NCBI RefSeq assembly: GCF_001677885.1
Contig: NZ_LOCQ01000059.1
Coordinates: forward strand, 186,001-250,000
Source: Janthinobacterium psychrotolerans
Lineage (GTDB): Bacteria; Pseudomonadota; Gammaproteobacteria; Burkholderiales; Burkholderiaceae_D
DNA: 64,000 nt
Reading direction: 5' to 3'
Part shown: piece by piece, positions 53,266 through 61,542 of the stretch
Layout: the number at the start of each line of letters is the position of its first letter
Position numbering within the stretch: the stretch's first letter is position 1
The notes under the pieces: model-generated
What the model was told of the DNA's origin: nothing
The model's database searches: none
What the model saw: only the letters and a program-made list of their open reading frames with translations
Translations under genes and position numbers: made by a program

Positions 53266-53907
53266 ATGAACCAGATCCCTTTCCATCCGTTTGTTATTGG
53301 TGTCGCTGGCGGAAGCGGCAGTGGCAAGTCCACCGTATCGCAGCAAGTGCTGGCGTCTTTCGGGGCCGACATGGTCTCGGTCGTGATGCAGGACGATTAC
53401 TATTGCGACCAGACCCACCTGCCCCCGGAAGTGCGCCCCCAGCAAAATTACGACCACCCGCAGGCCTTCGAATGGCCCTTGCTGGTGCGCCACGTCAAGG
53501 CCTTGTGCAATGGCGAAGCGATCGAAATGCCAGAGTACAACTTTACGCTGCACAATCGCTCCGACAAGACCATTGCCGTCAAGCCGGCGCCGGTGATCGT
53601 CATCGAAGGCCTGTTTGCCCTGTACGACGAAGACCTGCGCAACATGATGTCGCTGAAGATCTTTGTCGACACCGCCTCGGACGTGCGCTTTATCCGCCGC
53701 ATGCAGCGCGATATCACCGAACGCGGCCGCTCGGTCGAAAGCGTGGTCGAACAATATCTGGAAACCGTGCGCCCGATGCACAAGCAGTTCATCGAGCCGA
53801 CCAAGCGCAATGCCGACATCATCCTGCCGCATGGCGCCAACGGTCCGGCGGTCGACATGATTACCACCAAGGTGGCGAGCGTGATCGGCAAGTCGAAGCG
53901 GGCCTGA
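53266..53907 (+). CDS. udk: Uridine kinase
   Basis: Udk (213 aa) phosphorylates uridine and cytidine in pyrimidine salvage. The Walker A loop GGSGSGKST is at residues 15-23; QDDYYCDQTHLPPE and EGLFALYDEDLRNMM are family signatures. The length equals that of E. coli Udk, so it is intact. Its TGA stop is followed immediately by an open reading frame in the same frame (see 53908-54255). Confidence 0.93.
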   Translation: MNQIPFHPFVIGVAGGSGSGKSTVSQQVLASFGADMVSVVMQDDYYCDQTHLPPEVRPQQNYDHPQAFEWPLLVRHVKALCNGEAIEMPEYNFTLHNRSDKTIAVKPAPVIVIEGLFALYDEDLRNMMSLKIFVDTASDVRFIRRMQRDITERGRSVESVVEQYLETVRPMHKQFIEPTKRNADIILPHGANGPAVDMITTKVASVIGKSKRA

Positions 53908-54255
53908 TACGACGCCCAGAAGCAGGCCGTGCTCGCCAAGCTCGACAAGATTTCGCCGGCGGAAATCTATCAGCGTCTGGCGCCAGCGCTAACCAGCGTC
54001 ATTTCCGCCGACACGGCGACCGAGATGACCCGCTACTACAACACCGCTTGTGGCAAGCAGGTCATCTACAAGAAGTACAACTCCGGCGCCCAGCTGATCA
54101 TGCCGGGCGCAACGAAAGCCGTGCCGCCGGAAGAAAAGGAGGAGCGCAAGCGCGCCGCCTATGTCAAGGCCAGCCAGGAACTCGACGAGGCCGAACCTGC
54201 AATCGAGCACGAAGCGTTCAAGCTGGTGCAACTGATTAACAAGGAAAAGCGGTAA
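53908..54255 (+). pseudogene. C-terminal fragment of an unknown gene, in frame behind udk
   Basis: After the udk stop the same frame stays open for 115 codons with coding character from the first codon (YDAQKQAVLAKLDKISPAEIY...). The sequence resembles the C-terminal half of a small periplasmic protein, perhaps DUF2059-like (EMTRYYNTACGKQVIYKKYN). There is no signal peptide, and the only possible starts are internal GTG/ATG codons (GTG at 53929) without a good ribosome-binding site. The simplest reading is a deletion that removed the promoter and 5' part and joined the remainder to udk. An expressed short protein or readthrough product cannot be excluded. Confidence 0.6.
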
Positions 54256-54322
54256 TTCGGCAAGCGCCCCGGAAAACAAGCTTGGGGCAAGCGGCGGTGG
54301 ATGGCCAACAGCGGCTATGTAA

Positions 54323-54396
54323 GGCAAGGAAGCCGCAACGCCGCCATCGGCATTTTCTCTGGCCCGCGCGTCTGCGGCCCGCTGTTTTTCAATCTT
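54323..54396. repeat. Intergenic repeat, copy B
   Basis: Matches copy A (26590-26660): the first 37 bp differ at one base and a GGCCCGCTGTT block is shared after it. It lies in the 291-bp gap between the udk-linked fragment and the permease gene. The rest of that gap shows no supported gene. Confidence 0.7.
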
Positions 54397-54546
54397 CACA
54401 CTCACTGCAACAATAAACAACCCCCGCACACCATTTCACACTTTACTTCAAGAATACCCCTCCCCTGCGCTAGAATCTGGCTGCACCTGGCCACCCACGA
54501 GGCGGCCACGATGACAAAACCATTATAAAAACGCACGGGAGTGACA

Positions 54547-55944
54547 GTGAGCTTATTGAGAACCAAAAACCTGGACGACATGATCGCCCACAGCAAAAAG
54601 CCCGGCGGACTGGCCAAGGTACTGGGGCCGTTCGACTTGGTGCTGATGGGTATCGGCGCCATTGTCGGCACCGGCATCTTTGTATTGACGGGCACCGGCG
54701 CGCTGACGGCCGGTCCTGCCCTGTCGCTGTCGTTCGTGATCGCGGCCGTGGCCTGCTGCTTCGCCGCCCTGTGCTATGCGGAATTTGCCTCCACCGTGCC
54801 GGTCGCCGGCTCGATCTACACCTATACCTACGCCACCATGGGCGAACTGGCGGCCTGGATGATAGGCTGGGATCTGCTGCTCGAATATGGCCTGGCGGCG
54901 GCCGCCGTCTGCGTTGGCTGGTCCGGCTATTTCCAGTCGCTGATCGCCGGCTTTGGCATCGTGCTGCCGGTGGAGCTGACGGCCGCACCGGGCGCCTTGC
55001 CCGGTGTATCGACCTGGATCAATCTGCCGGCGCTGGTGATCATGCTGCTGCTGACGGCCATGCTGGGCTGGGGCGTGCGTGAATCGGCGCGCCTGAACAA
55101 CATCATGGTGGCCATCAAGATCGGCGTGGTGCTGCTGTTTATCATTTTCGGCGCGCGCCATGTGCAGCCGGCCAACTGGCAGCCCTACATGCCATTCGGC
55201 ATGACCGGCGTGATGAGCGCGGCGGCGCTGGTGTTCTTTGCCTTTATCGGTTTTGACGCCGTCACCTCGGCCGCCGAGGAAGTCAAGAAACCGTCGCGCG
55301 ACCTGCCGATCGGCATTATCGGTTCCCTGGCCGTGTGCGCCGTGCTGTATGTGGTGGTGTCAGCCATCATGACGGGCATCGTGCCGTACCAGAAATTCCT
55401 TGGCGTCGACCATCCGGTGTCGCTGGCGCTGCAATATGCGGGCGAAAACTGGATCGCGGGCTTTGTCGATCTGGGCGCCATTCTGGGCATGACCACCGTG
55501 ATTCTGGTGATGGCATTTGGCCAGACCCGCATCATCTTCGCCATGTCGCGCGACGGCCTGCTGCCGGCCCGTTTGTCGAGCGTGCATCCGCGCTTCCAGA
55601 CGCCGTTTTTCGCCACCTGGCTGGTCGGCATCGTGTTCGGCCTGATCGCCGCCGTGATCCCGCTCAATATCCTGGCTGAACTGATCAATATCGGCACCCT
55701 GGCCGCCTTCACCCTGGTGGCGATCGCCGTGGTGGTGCTGCGCAAGAAGCGCCCTGACCTGCCGCGCGCCTTCCGTTGCCCGGCCGTGCCGGTGATCCCG
55801 GCGCTGGCCGTGATCTTCTGCGTGGCCTTGATGAGTTACCTGAGCCTGGTGACCTGGATCGCCTTCGGCATCTGGCTGCTGATCGGCCTGGCGATCTACT
55901 TCGGCTACGCCCGCAAACGTTCGCTGCTGCACCCAAAAGCCTGA
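54547..55944 (+). CDS. APC-superfamily amino acid permease
   Basis: A 465-aa inner-membrane transporter with 12 helices, of the cationic amino-acid transporter-like branch. Helix 1 carries the substrate-binding GIGAIVGTGIFVLTG; helix 3 has EFASTVPVAGSIYTYTY; helix 6 has FFAFIGFDAVTSAAEEV. Substrate probably a basic or neutral amino acid, not decidable here. Start is GTG at 54547 with GGGAG 5 nt upstream; the GTG at 54541 would overlap that site. Confidence 0.9.
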   Translation: MSLLRTKNLDDMIAHSKKPGGLAKVLGPFDLVLMGIGAIVGTGIFVLTGTGALTAGPALSLSFVIAAVACCFAALCYAEFASTVPVAGSIYTYTYATMGELAAWMIGWDLLLEYGLAAAAVCVGWSGYFQSLIAGFGIVLPVELTAAPGALPGVSTWINLPALVIMLLLTAMLGWGVRESARLNNIMVAIKIGVVLLFIIFGARHVQPANWQPYMPFGMTGVMSAAALVFFAFIGFDAVTSAAEEVKKPSRDLPIGIIGSLAVCAVLYVVVSAIMTGIVPYQKFLGVDHPVSLALQYAGENWIAGFVDLGAILGMTTVILVMAFGQTRIIFAMSRDGLLPARLSSVHPRFQTPFFATWLVGIVFGLIAAVIPLNILAELINIGTLAAFTLVAIAVVVLRKKRPDLPRAFRCPAVPVIPALAVIFCVALMSYLSLVTWIAFGIWLLIGLAIYFGYARKRSLLHPKA

Positions 55945-55955
55945 TTTTCGTGGTC

Positions 55956-55996
55956 AACTGCGGCGTGCGCGACAGCCCTTGTCGCCCGCCGCAGTT
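55956..55996 (+). terminator. Strong hairpin after permease gene
   Basis: AACTGCGGCG (55956-55965) pairs with CGCCGCAGTT (55987-55996), and inside it GCGACA (55969-55974) pairs with TGTCGC (55980-55985). It lies 11 bp past the stop codon. There is no T-run, so it may be a transcript-stabilising or rho-aided end. Confidence 0.55.
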
Positions 55997-56031
55997 ATGA
56001 TGGCGCTCTCTACCTCAAGAAGAGTTTCGCC

Positions 56032-57312
56032 ATGCCCCCCGCTCCCATTCTCGCCGAACCACGCAGCGCCGACCAGTTGAAGCGCGACCGCCTGCGCACC
56101 ATGCAATGGGTCGCCGTCGGCCTGCTGCTGGCCGCCGCCCTGCTGTTTGCGCTGGCCCGCTCGCAGCGCGCAAGCCATCCCGCCTGGGGCTACCTGGAGG
56201 CGTTTGCCGAAGCGTCGATGGTGGGCGCGATCGCCGACTGGTTTGCCGTCGTCGCCCTGTTCCGCCATCCGCTGGGCATCCCGGTCTGGCATACGGCGAT
56301 TATCCCGAACAGCAAGGACAGCATTGGCCAGAGCCTGGGCGCCTTTGTGGAAAACCATTTCATTACCGAGCAAGGCATTGCCGAACGCATCGCCCAGGCA
56401 GACCCGGCAGAACTGCTGGGCGCCTGGCTGCGCGATCCCCTGCATGCACAGCAACTGGGCCAGTCCAGCGCAGGGGTCGCCAAACAGCTGCTGTCCATGC
56501 TCGACCATGAGCACCTGCGCGAACTGGTGCGCAGCAAGGCGAGCGCCTACCTCGGCCAGCTGAACCTGTCCAGCGTGGCGGCCGACTGCATCGACGCCCT
56601 GATTGCCGACGGCAAGCCGCAGGAGCTGCTGGACTTCGTGCTCGACAAGGGCGCCGACTATCTGGCCGACGAAAGCCACCATGCGGCCATCGGCGACTTT
56701 GCGCTGAACGCCTTCCATATCGAGAACAAGCTGGTCAAGGCGGCGCTGGTGCTGTACGAAGCGCGCATGATCCGGTCCTTGCAGGAATTCGTCGTTGCCG
56801 TGCGCGCCGACGCGCAGCACCCGGTGCGCTCGCGCCTGTCAGGCTGGATCGGCGACAGCGCGCTACACCTGAAAAACGATCCCCGCTGGCAGGACACCGT
56901 CAGGCAGTACCAGCAGCAGGCATTGGCCAGCGACAAGGTGCAAGCCATGCTGGGCGAGGCCTGGGATAGCCTGGTCGCACGCCTGCAGGCAGACCTCGAC
57001 AGCGAGCAGCCGGCGCTGGCGCGCGCCATCGCCAGGCTCGCCGGCAATACCGGCAAGGTGCTGGGCAGCGATGCGACAGCCAGGCAGTGGCTCAACGACA
57101 CCATCGTCGCCGGCAGCAGCGCGCTGGTGCGCCGCTACCGCGGTGAAGTGGGCGCGTTTATCGAAAGCCGCCTGGCCCTGTGGAGCAAGGACGAAATGAG
57201 CGAGCGCATCGAACTGGCGATCGGCCGCGATTTGCAGTTTATCCGCATCAACGGCACGGTGGTGGGCGGGCTGGCAGGCCTGCTGATCCATACTGTCAGC
57301 CAGGCGTTCTGA
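56032..57312 (+). CDS. DUF445 family membrane protein
   Basis: A 426-aa protein with an N-terminal membrane segment (VAVGLLLAAALLFALA) and a C-terminal one (GTVVGGLAGLLIHTVSQAF), between which lies a long helical domain. The family signature FAEASMVGAIADWFAVVALFRHPLGIPVWHTAIIP is nearly complete. DUF445 proteins are conserved but of unknown function. The 3' end overlaps the convergent AraC-family remnant by 17 nt. Confidence 0.88.
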   Translation: MPPAPILAEPRSADQLKRDRLRTMQWVAVGLLLAAALLFALARSQRASHPAWGYLEAFAEASMVGAIADWFAVVALFRHPLGIPVWHTAIIPNSKDSIGQSLGAFVENHFITEQGIAERIAQADPAELLGAWLRDPLHAQQLGQSSAGVAKQLLSMLDHEHLRELVRSKASAYLGQLNLSSVAADCIDALIADGKPQELLDFVLDKGADYLADESHHAAIGDFALNAFHIENKLVKAALVLYEARMIRSLQEFVVAVRADAQHPVRSRLSGWIGDSALHLKNDPRWQDTVRQYQQQALASDKVQAMLGEAWDSLVARLQADLDSEQPALARAIARLAGNTGKVLGSDATARQWLNDTIVAGSSALVRRYRGEVGAFIESRLALWSKDEMSERIELAIGRDLQFIRINGTVVGGLAGLLIHTVSQAF

Positions 57313-57510
57313 CTCTCGGCGCAAGCCGGTCGGCGTGACAGAAGCGTTGCCGGCAGGCGCCCGGACTGGTGTCGACCAGGCGCCGGAAATGCCGGCGCAG
57401 CGATTCTTCCGAACCAAAACCGGCCAGCTCGGCCACCTGCGCCATCGGCGTGGCGGGCGACTCCTGCAAGTCCCTGGCCAGCGCCACCCGTTCGCGTATC
57501 AACCAGCTGC
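57296..57510 (-). pseudogene. 5'-truncated AraC-family regulator
   Basis: The frame encodes the second HTH of a GlxA-type AraC regulator: SWLIRERVALARDLQE, then VAELAGFGSEESLRRHFRRLVDTSPGACRQRF. The amidase-like N-terminal domain and the first HTH are gone; upstream of about 57510 the frame loses any family resemblance and runs into the end of the dynamin gene (57565). This looks like a gene whose 5' part was replaced when the neighbouring cassette arrived. Confidence 0.75.
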
Positions 57511-57564
57511 AATGAAGGTTTTTACTTAAAACTGCCTCCACCGGTCTGCCGAGAGCATGACGAG

Positions 57565-59265
57565 CTACATGGCCGAAAATTCCACGTCGATCGCTTCGCC
57601 GGTCATGCGCCACGCATGGAATTTCTCTCGCTGCTGCTGACGTTGCGCAACATCCTTGCGCACCGCCTCGACATCGCCGACCAGTGTCACGTAGTCGCTG
57701 AAAAAAGTTTCATTAAACGCGGGATCGTCAATCAGGGAAAGCAGCTCAGCACGCTGCTGCCCGAAGTTGGCGACCATGGTCGCGCGCAGCTTCGTGAACT
57801 GTTCCTGGCGTTTGGCCTGCTCCAGGCTGTCCCATGCTTCCAATGCCAGCCCGGCAATGGCAAATACGCCATTGATATTTTTGGCAAGATTCGATGCGCC
57901 CCATGGCTTGAACTTCAGGTATTTACCCAGATCCAATCCCACCATGTTACCGATGTTAACCAAGCCGTCACGCGCACCAAGAACACTCTTATTGTTGATC
58001 AAATTATTACTACGCACATAATCGATACCCTGCTTGCCATACTGTTTGATCATGCCGTTGAAATGACTGACTTCGGAGTCAAACCCGATTTGTATCTTGC
58101 TCACTTCAAGCGCGGCCGATTTCAGAGTACGCTGGAAAATGTTTTTCAGCCGTTCGGACACGATAATACCTTCGCTGCCGACCTCACGTTCAAAAAATTC
58201 GCCTGCTGTTTCCATCGTCACACCTTGGGCCTGCAGGATAAGGTCTGAAAAATACTCAAGAACTGAAGCCCGCAGGCGAACCTTGGCATCGACGATCTTG
58301 CCATCTGTAACGGCAAGCTGTTTCTTCAGACTCAGGTTCATGTCTTCCAAACGGGCCAGTTCCGCCGCCAACTTTTCATCGGTGGCCACAGCAATCGGCA
58401 TTTGCCGGGTCAGCACGTCGCGGATGATGCTCTTCCTAGTTTCGTCGGCGATTGCGACGGCCCCGCCATTGGCCTTGATTTTTTCGGATGTTGCTGCCTG
58501 CAAGGTGGCGATGTGCGAGAGCGCCTTGAATTGTTCCAGGTGGCCCAGCCAGTGATTGACGCCCATATCGAAGGGATTGGCTGCTACGCCGACGATGGCC
58601 AGCGCGGACGATTCTTCCGCAGTCAGCCCGATCAGCTCAGTCAGCCGGCTGACCACACTGGCACGTTTGATTGACAGGCTTTGCTTGTGTTCCTCGACAT
58701 CGGCCACATCGGCCACTTCATCGAAGCGGCTCAGCACAAAAATTGTGCGAGGCAACAGGTTCAGCGTACGGAACAACCACCCCAGATCATCCTGATGGCT
58801 TTCCTTGATCGGATTGACCGGATTCATTACGTACAACACGAGGTGCGCCTCGCTGACGTATTTCTTGGTGATGTCCTTGTATTTTTCGATCGCTTGCGTG
58901 TCGGCGTTAATTTGCTCCTTGAATCCGAACAGCCCAGGCGTGTCTATCAGTTCAAAACCCGCGCCCACATCATAAATCACCACTTCGTTCGACGACTCGC
59001 GGTGACTGATTTTCATGCTTGCCTTGTCCAGTTGCTCCATCCAGGCAGCGGCAATCGAGGTTTTGCCTTCCGAAAAACCGCCAACCAGCGCAATCCTCAG
59101 CTTGTCACCAGAAACACTCTGCAGTGCGGTTTCAAGCTTGTTCCGGGTATTTTCTTCGATCTCGACGCCCGCTTCCCGGCCTTGCTGCAAAAATGCCTGC
59201 AGTTTCTGCAAAATCAGCAGCGCTTGTGCCTTTTTTGTTTGGAATGCATCCAAAGTAGTTTCCAT
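57565..59265 (-). CDS. LeoA-like dynamin-family GTPase
   Basis: A 566-aa large GTPase resembling LeoA, the bacterial dynamin of enterotoxigenic E. coli, in size and in the unusual P-loop GGFSEGKTS (residues 62-70). G3 is DTPG (108-111), and the G4 position reads SRFD (179-182) instead of TKxD. A long helical region follows (about 280-480), and a hydrophobic stretch near NINGVFAIAGLALEAW could be the membrane-binding tip. It overlaps the preceding GTPase gene by one base (TAATG). Dynamin-like pairs act on membranes; roles in toxin vesicle release and phage resistance have been reported for relatives. Confidence 0.82.
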   Translation of the reverse strand: METTLDAFQTKKAQALLILQKLQAFLQQGREAGVEIEENTRNKLETALQSVSGDKLRIALVGGFSEGKTSIAAAWMEQLDKASMKISHRESSNEVVIYDVGAGFELIDTPGLFGFKEQINADTQAIEKYKDITKKYVSEAHLVLYVMNPVNPIKESHQDDLGWLFRTLNLLPRTIFVLSRFDEVADVADVEEHKQSLSIKRASVVSRLTELIGLTAEESSALAIVGVAANPFDMGVNHWLGHLEQFKALSHIATLQAATSEKIKANGGAVAIADETRKSIIRDVLTRQMPIAVATDEKLAAELARLEDMNLSLKKQLAVTDGKIVDAKVRLRASVLEYFSDLILQAQGVTMETAGEFFEREVGSEGIIVSERLKNIFQRTLKSAALEVSKIQIGFDSEVSHFNGMIKQYGKQGIDYVRSNNLINNKSVLGARDGLVNIGNMVGLDLGKYLKFKPWGASNLAKNINGVFAIAGLALEAWDSLEQAKRQEQFTKLRATMVANFGQQRAELLSLIDDPAFNETFFSDYVTLVGDVEAVRKDVAQRQQQREKFHAWRMTGEAIDVEFSAM

Positions 59266-61463
59266 TATGTAGACGCCTTTTCAATGTTGTGTGACATGGT
59301 TTTCAATTTGATTTCTGATTCGCTCAACACAAGGATGATGCCATCGACTTGCTTGACCGGTTGCCTGACCGCCGACTTCAGCGCGCTCATCTTTTCCTCA
59401 AGTTGTGGCCATGCCTCCCCCAGACTTTCGTCCAAGGACTGGCGCAGCTTGCGCACGACTTTTGACAAGTTTTCGGACACGGCCTTGCGCTGTTGCGCCA
59501 TTTTGTAGTCCTTGCTGAAAAAACCAGCGACCGACTTGGCGACACTTACCAAAGCCGTCACCGCGCCAACGGCCACTATGGCCCAGCCGGCAGGATTCCA
59601 GAATGTCAACGCGATACCCACTACGGCACCAATCAGGCCTGCCACCTTGATGCCATTGTCGATATCGACTTTCAGTCTGAATTTGCGGTCTGCGCCCTTG
59701 ATCTGTACATTGCCGTAGGCGTCGAACAACTCCTGCGCAAATTCATGGAAACGCTCGATCACCTCCCTGGTCTCGTCCTGGAAACGCGCCACCTCTTCCT
59801 GCAACAGGCTGGAAAACTGCAGGACCAACTTTTCTTGCCCGTCTCTGATGCTCATCTCAAGCATGTCCCTGAAATCATCGTTATCGATGCCGTCCTTGAT
59901 TTCACTGTCGGTGGTGCGGCGTACCTCGCTACTGAAATTACTGATGACATCCTCGCAACGCGCATCGAGCTGGCTTCTCAGACCGTTGAAAGCCAGTTCC
60001 AGCTGCTGCTCTGCCTGATCCGCATCCTTGTTCAACTTCACGCGAAGTGGCCGGAAGGAGCTACGCAGCAACTCGTCCACCTTGGCGCCGGCTTGCCTGA
60101 CCACCTGACTGGCCTTGTTGAAGTTTGAACGGATAATTTTCTGCCGATAATCGCGCACCATCTCGACCGTCAACAATTGCTGGAATGCGCGAACCCCGGA
60201 TTTTTCAAGCAATTGTGCACGGCTGTAATCAGACAGGAACTTGGCCTGGCTTTTTGCGTGGGGAGATTCAGGGACCAGGCAACTGGCCGCAGCCAGGAAA
60301 GCTGGCTGGGCACTCAACGTCACCGTACGGGCGTAGTTTTTGCCAAGATACTCGAACATTTTCTTGTCCAGGTCATCGAGGCTGCCCTGTTCATCATCGG
60401 AGACCAGGCTGGCTTTCTGCAAGGCTACCGGGTTGGTCAGCCGTTTGTTGAACAGCGTCCAGACTTCGGTTTGTGCGTTCAGGTGTTCCTGAATTTTTTC
60501 CAGCGTTCCCTTGTTGCCAGCATCGCCTTGTTGCGGTGGCGCAGCCTTGCTCGTCACGTAAAACACCGCATGCGCCGTTTTCACGGCAGAGAGTATACTG
60601 TTTATCACCGCGCTTTCATGGCCTTCGATACCGGGCACGTCCAGTAAGGCAAATTGCTGCCCGTGAGCGACAAAGTCATAACGTTGCGTTGTACGGGTGA
60701 AATCGGCGCGCCCGTCGCCAATAATCGCGCCATCTGCCGTCGCAGCCAACTGCCCCATCGATTCATGCGCGCGTTTCTCGGCGTGGACAGTTGCATCTGC
60801 TTGCTGTCGGGCATCTGCCTGGCGTTTTTGCAATTGTGCCAATGCCTGTGCTTGTTCCGCCTGATGGGCGCCAACAGCTGCGGTGAGCTGGGCATGCTCT
60901 TTCTCTTCAGAAAGTTTGGAAAACAACTGGACGAATTTCTGCCACAACGAGGCCTGCTGCTTGAGTTCAGCGACTGTGCGTGCCAATTTGTCGCGCTGCG
61001 CCAACAAGCCAGCTTGCTTGTTGCCGGCCTCCTGCTGCAATGTCAAATGCTCTTGTTCCAGCTGCGTGATGATCTGCGTCGCCTGGGTCACTGCCACCGA
61101 CAACTGCGCCAGATCGGCAGGAGTAATACCGAGCTTTGCCTGCAACTCCTTGAAGTCCTGTTGCTGCTGCAATTTACCTTTCTCATTCAGCAAGATCCTG
61201 AGTGTCTCGATCACGGTTGACTTGCCCGCATTCGTTTCACCGTACAACGCAATGGTGAAGGTCTGCCATTCGGCATTGCCATCAAGCTCGGCCAAATTGG
61301 TTTGCAACTGGTCGAGCATTACGTTCAGTTGCCCGACACCTTCCTCGCGAGCCTTTTCCAGCGCCGCATCCCCGGCAGGATGGTTCAGGCTGCTAATAAG
61401 TCCCTTTATCTGCTTGCTTACGGCACTGAAAATATCTTTTGGGTTCGGTAAATCAAGACTCAT
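59265..61463 (-). CDS. Partner dynamin-like GTPase, LeoB/LeoC-like
   Basis: A 732-aa large GTPase. P-loop GETNAGKST at 75-83; G3 DVPG at 275-278. Between them lies an unusual insertion of about 140 residues that is almost entirely coiled coil (Gln/Glu/Ala-rich, about 95-235). The C-terminal half is helical and contains a hydrophobic double segment (VAGLIGAVVGIALTFW, GWAIVAVGAVTALVSVA), a probable membrane-insertion paddle. The ATG at 61463 has AAGGA 8 nt upstream. It is translationally coupled to the LeoA-like gene, so the two probably form a hetero-oligomer. Alternative: an unrelated dynamin subfamily. Confidence 0.8.
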   Translation of the reverse strand: MSLDLPNPKDIFSAVSKQIKGLISSLNHPAGDAALEKAREEGVGQLNVMLDQLQTNLAELDGNAEWQTFTIALYGETNAGKSTVIETLRILLNEKGKLQQQQDFKELQAKLGITPADLAQLSVAVTQATQIITQLEQEHLTLQQEAGNKQAGLLAQRDKLARTVAELKQQASLWQKFVQLFSKLSEEKEHAQLTAAVGAHQAEQAQALAQLQKRQADARQQADATVHAEKRAHESMGQLAATADGAIIGDGRADFTRTTQRYDFVAHGQQFALLDVPGIEGHESAVINSILSAVKTAHAVFYVTSKAAPPQQGDAGNKGTLEKIQEHLNAQTEVWTLFNKRLTNPVALQKASLVSDDEQGSLDDLDKKMFEYLGKNYARTVTLSAQPAFLAAASCLVPESPHAKSQAKFLSDYSRAQLLEKSGVRAFQQLLTVEMVRDYRQKIIRSNFNKASQVVRQAGAKVDELLRSSFRPLRVKLNKDADQAEQQLELAFNGLRSQLDARCEDVISNFSSEVRRTTDSEIKDGIDNDDFRDMLEMSIRDGQEKLVLQFSSLLQEEVARFQDETREVIERFHEFAQELFDAYGNVQIKGADRKFRLKVDIDNGIKVAGLIGAVVGIALTFWNPAGWAIVAVGAVTALVSVAKSVAGFFSKDYKMAQQRKAVSENLSKVVRKLRQSLDESLGEAWPQLEEKMSALKSAVRQPVKQVDGIILVLSESEIKLKTMSHNIEKAST

Positions 61464-61506
61464 CTTTTCGTCCTTTAGATCAACATGCCACATCATGCGG
61501 CAACTA

Positions 61507-61523
61507 GCGACAATAGCTGTCGC
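61507..61523. promoter_or_regulatory. Palindrome upstream of the dynamin gene pair
   Basis: GCGACA (61507-61512) and TGTCGC (61518-61523) with a 5-bp spacer lie in the 79-bp gap between the WYL regulator stop and the first GTPase start. It may be an operator for the WYL protein or a hairpin in a joint transcript. The same hexamers also occur in the hairpin at 55969-55985, which weakens the operator reading. Confidence 0.4.
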
Positions 61524-61542
61524 AGCAATATTATTTGGAAAA

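Noticed and set aside
57565-61463. The two GTPases as a toxin-antitoxin pair or secretion-system ATPases
   Set aside because: Both have full-size dynamin-like layouts with G1 and G3 motifs and membrane segments; neither shows toxin, antitoxin or AAA+ features.
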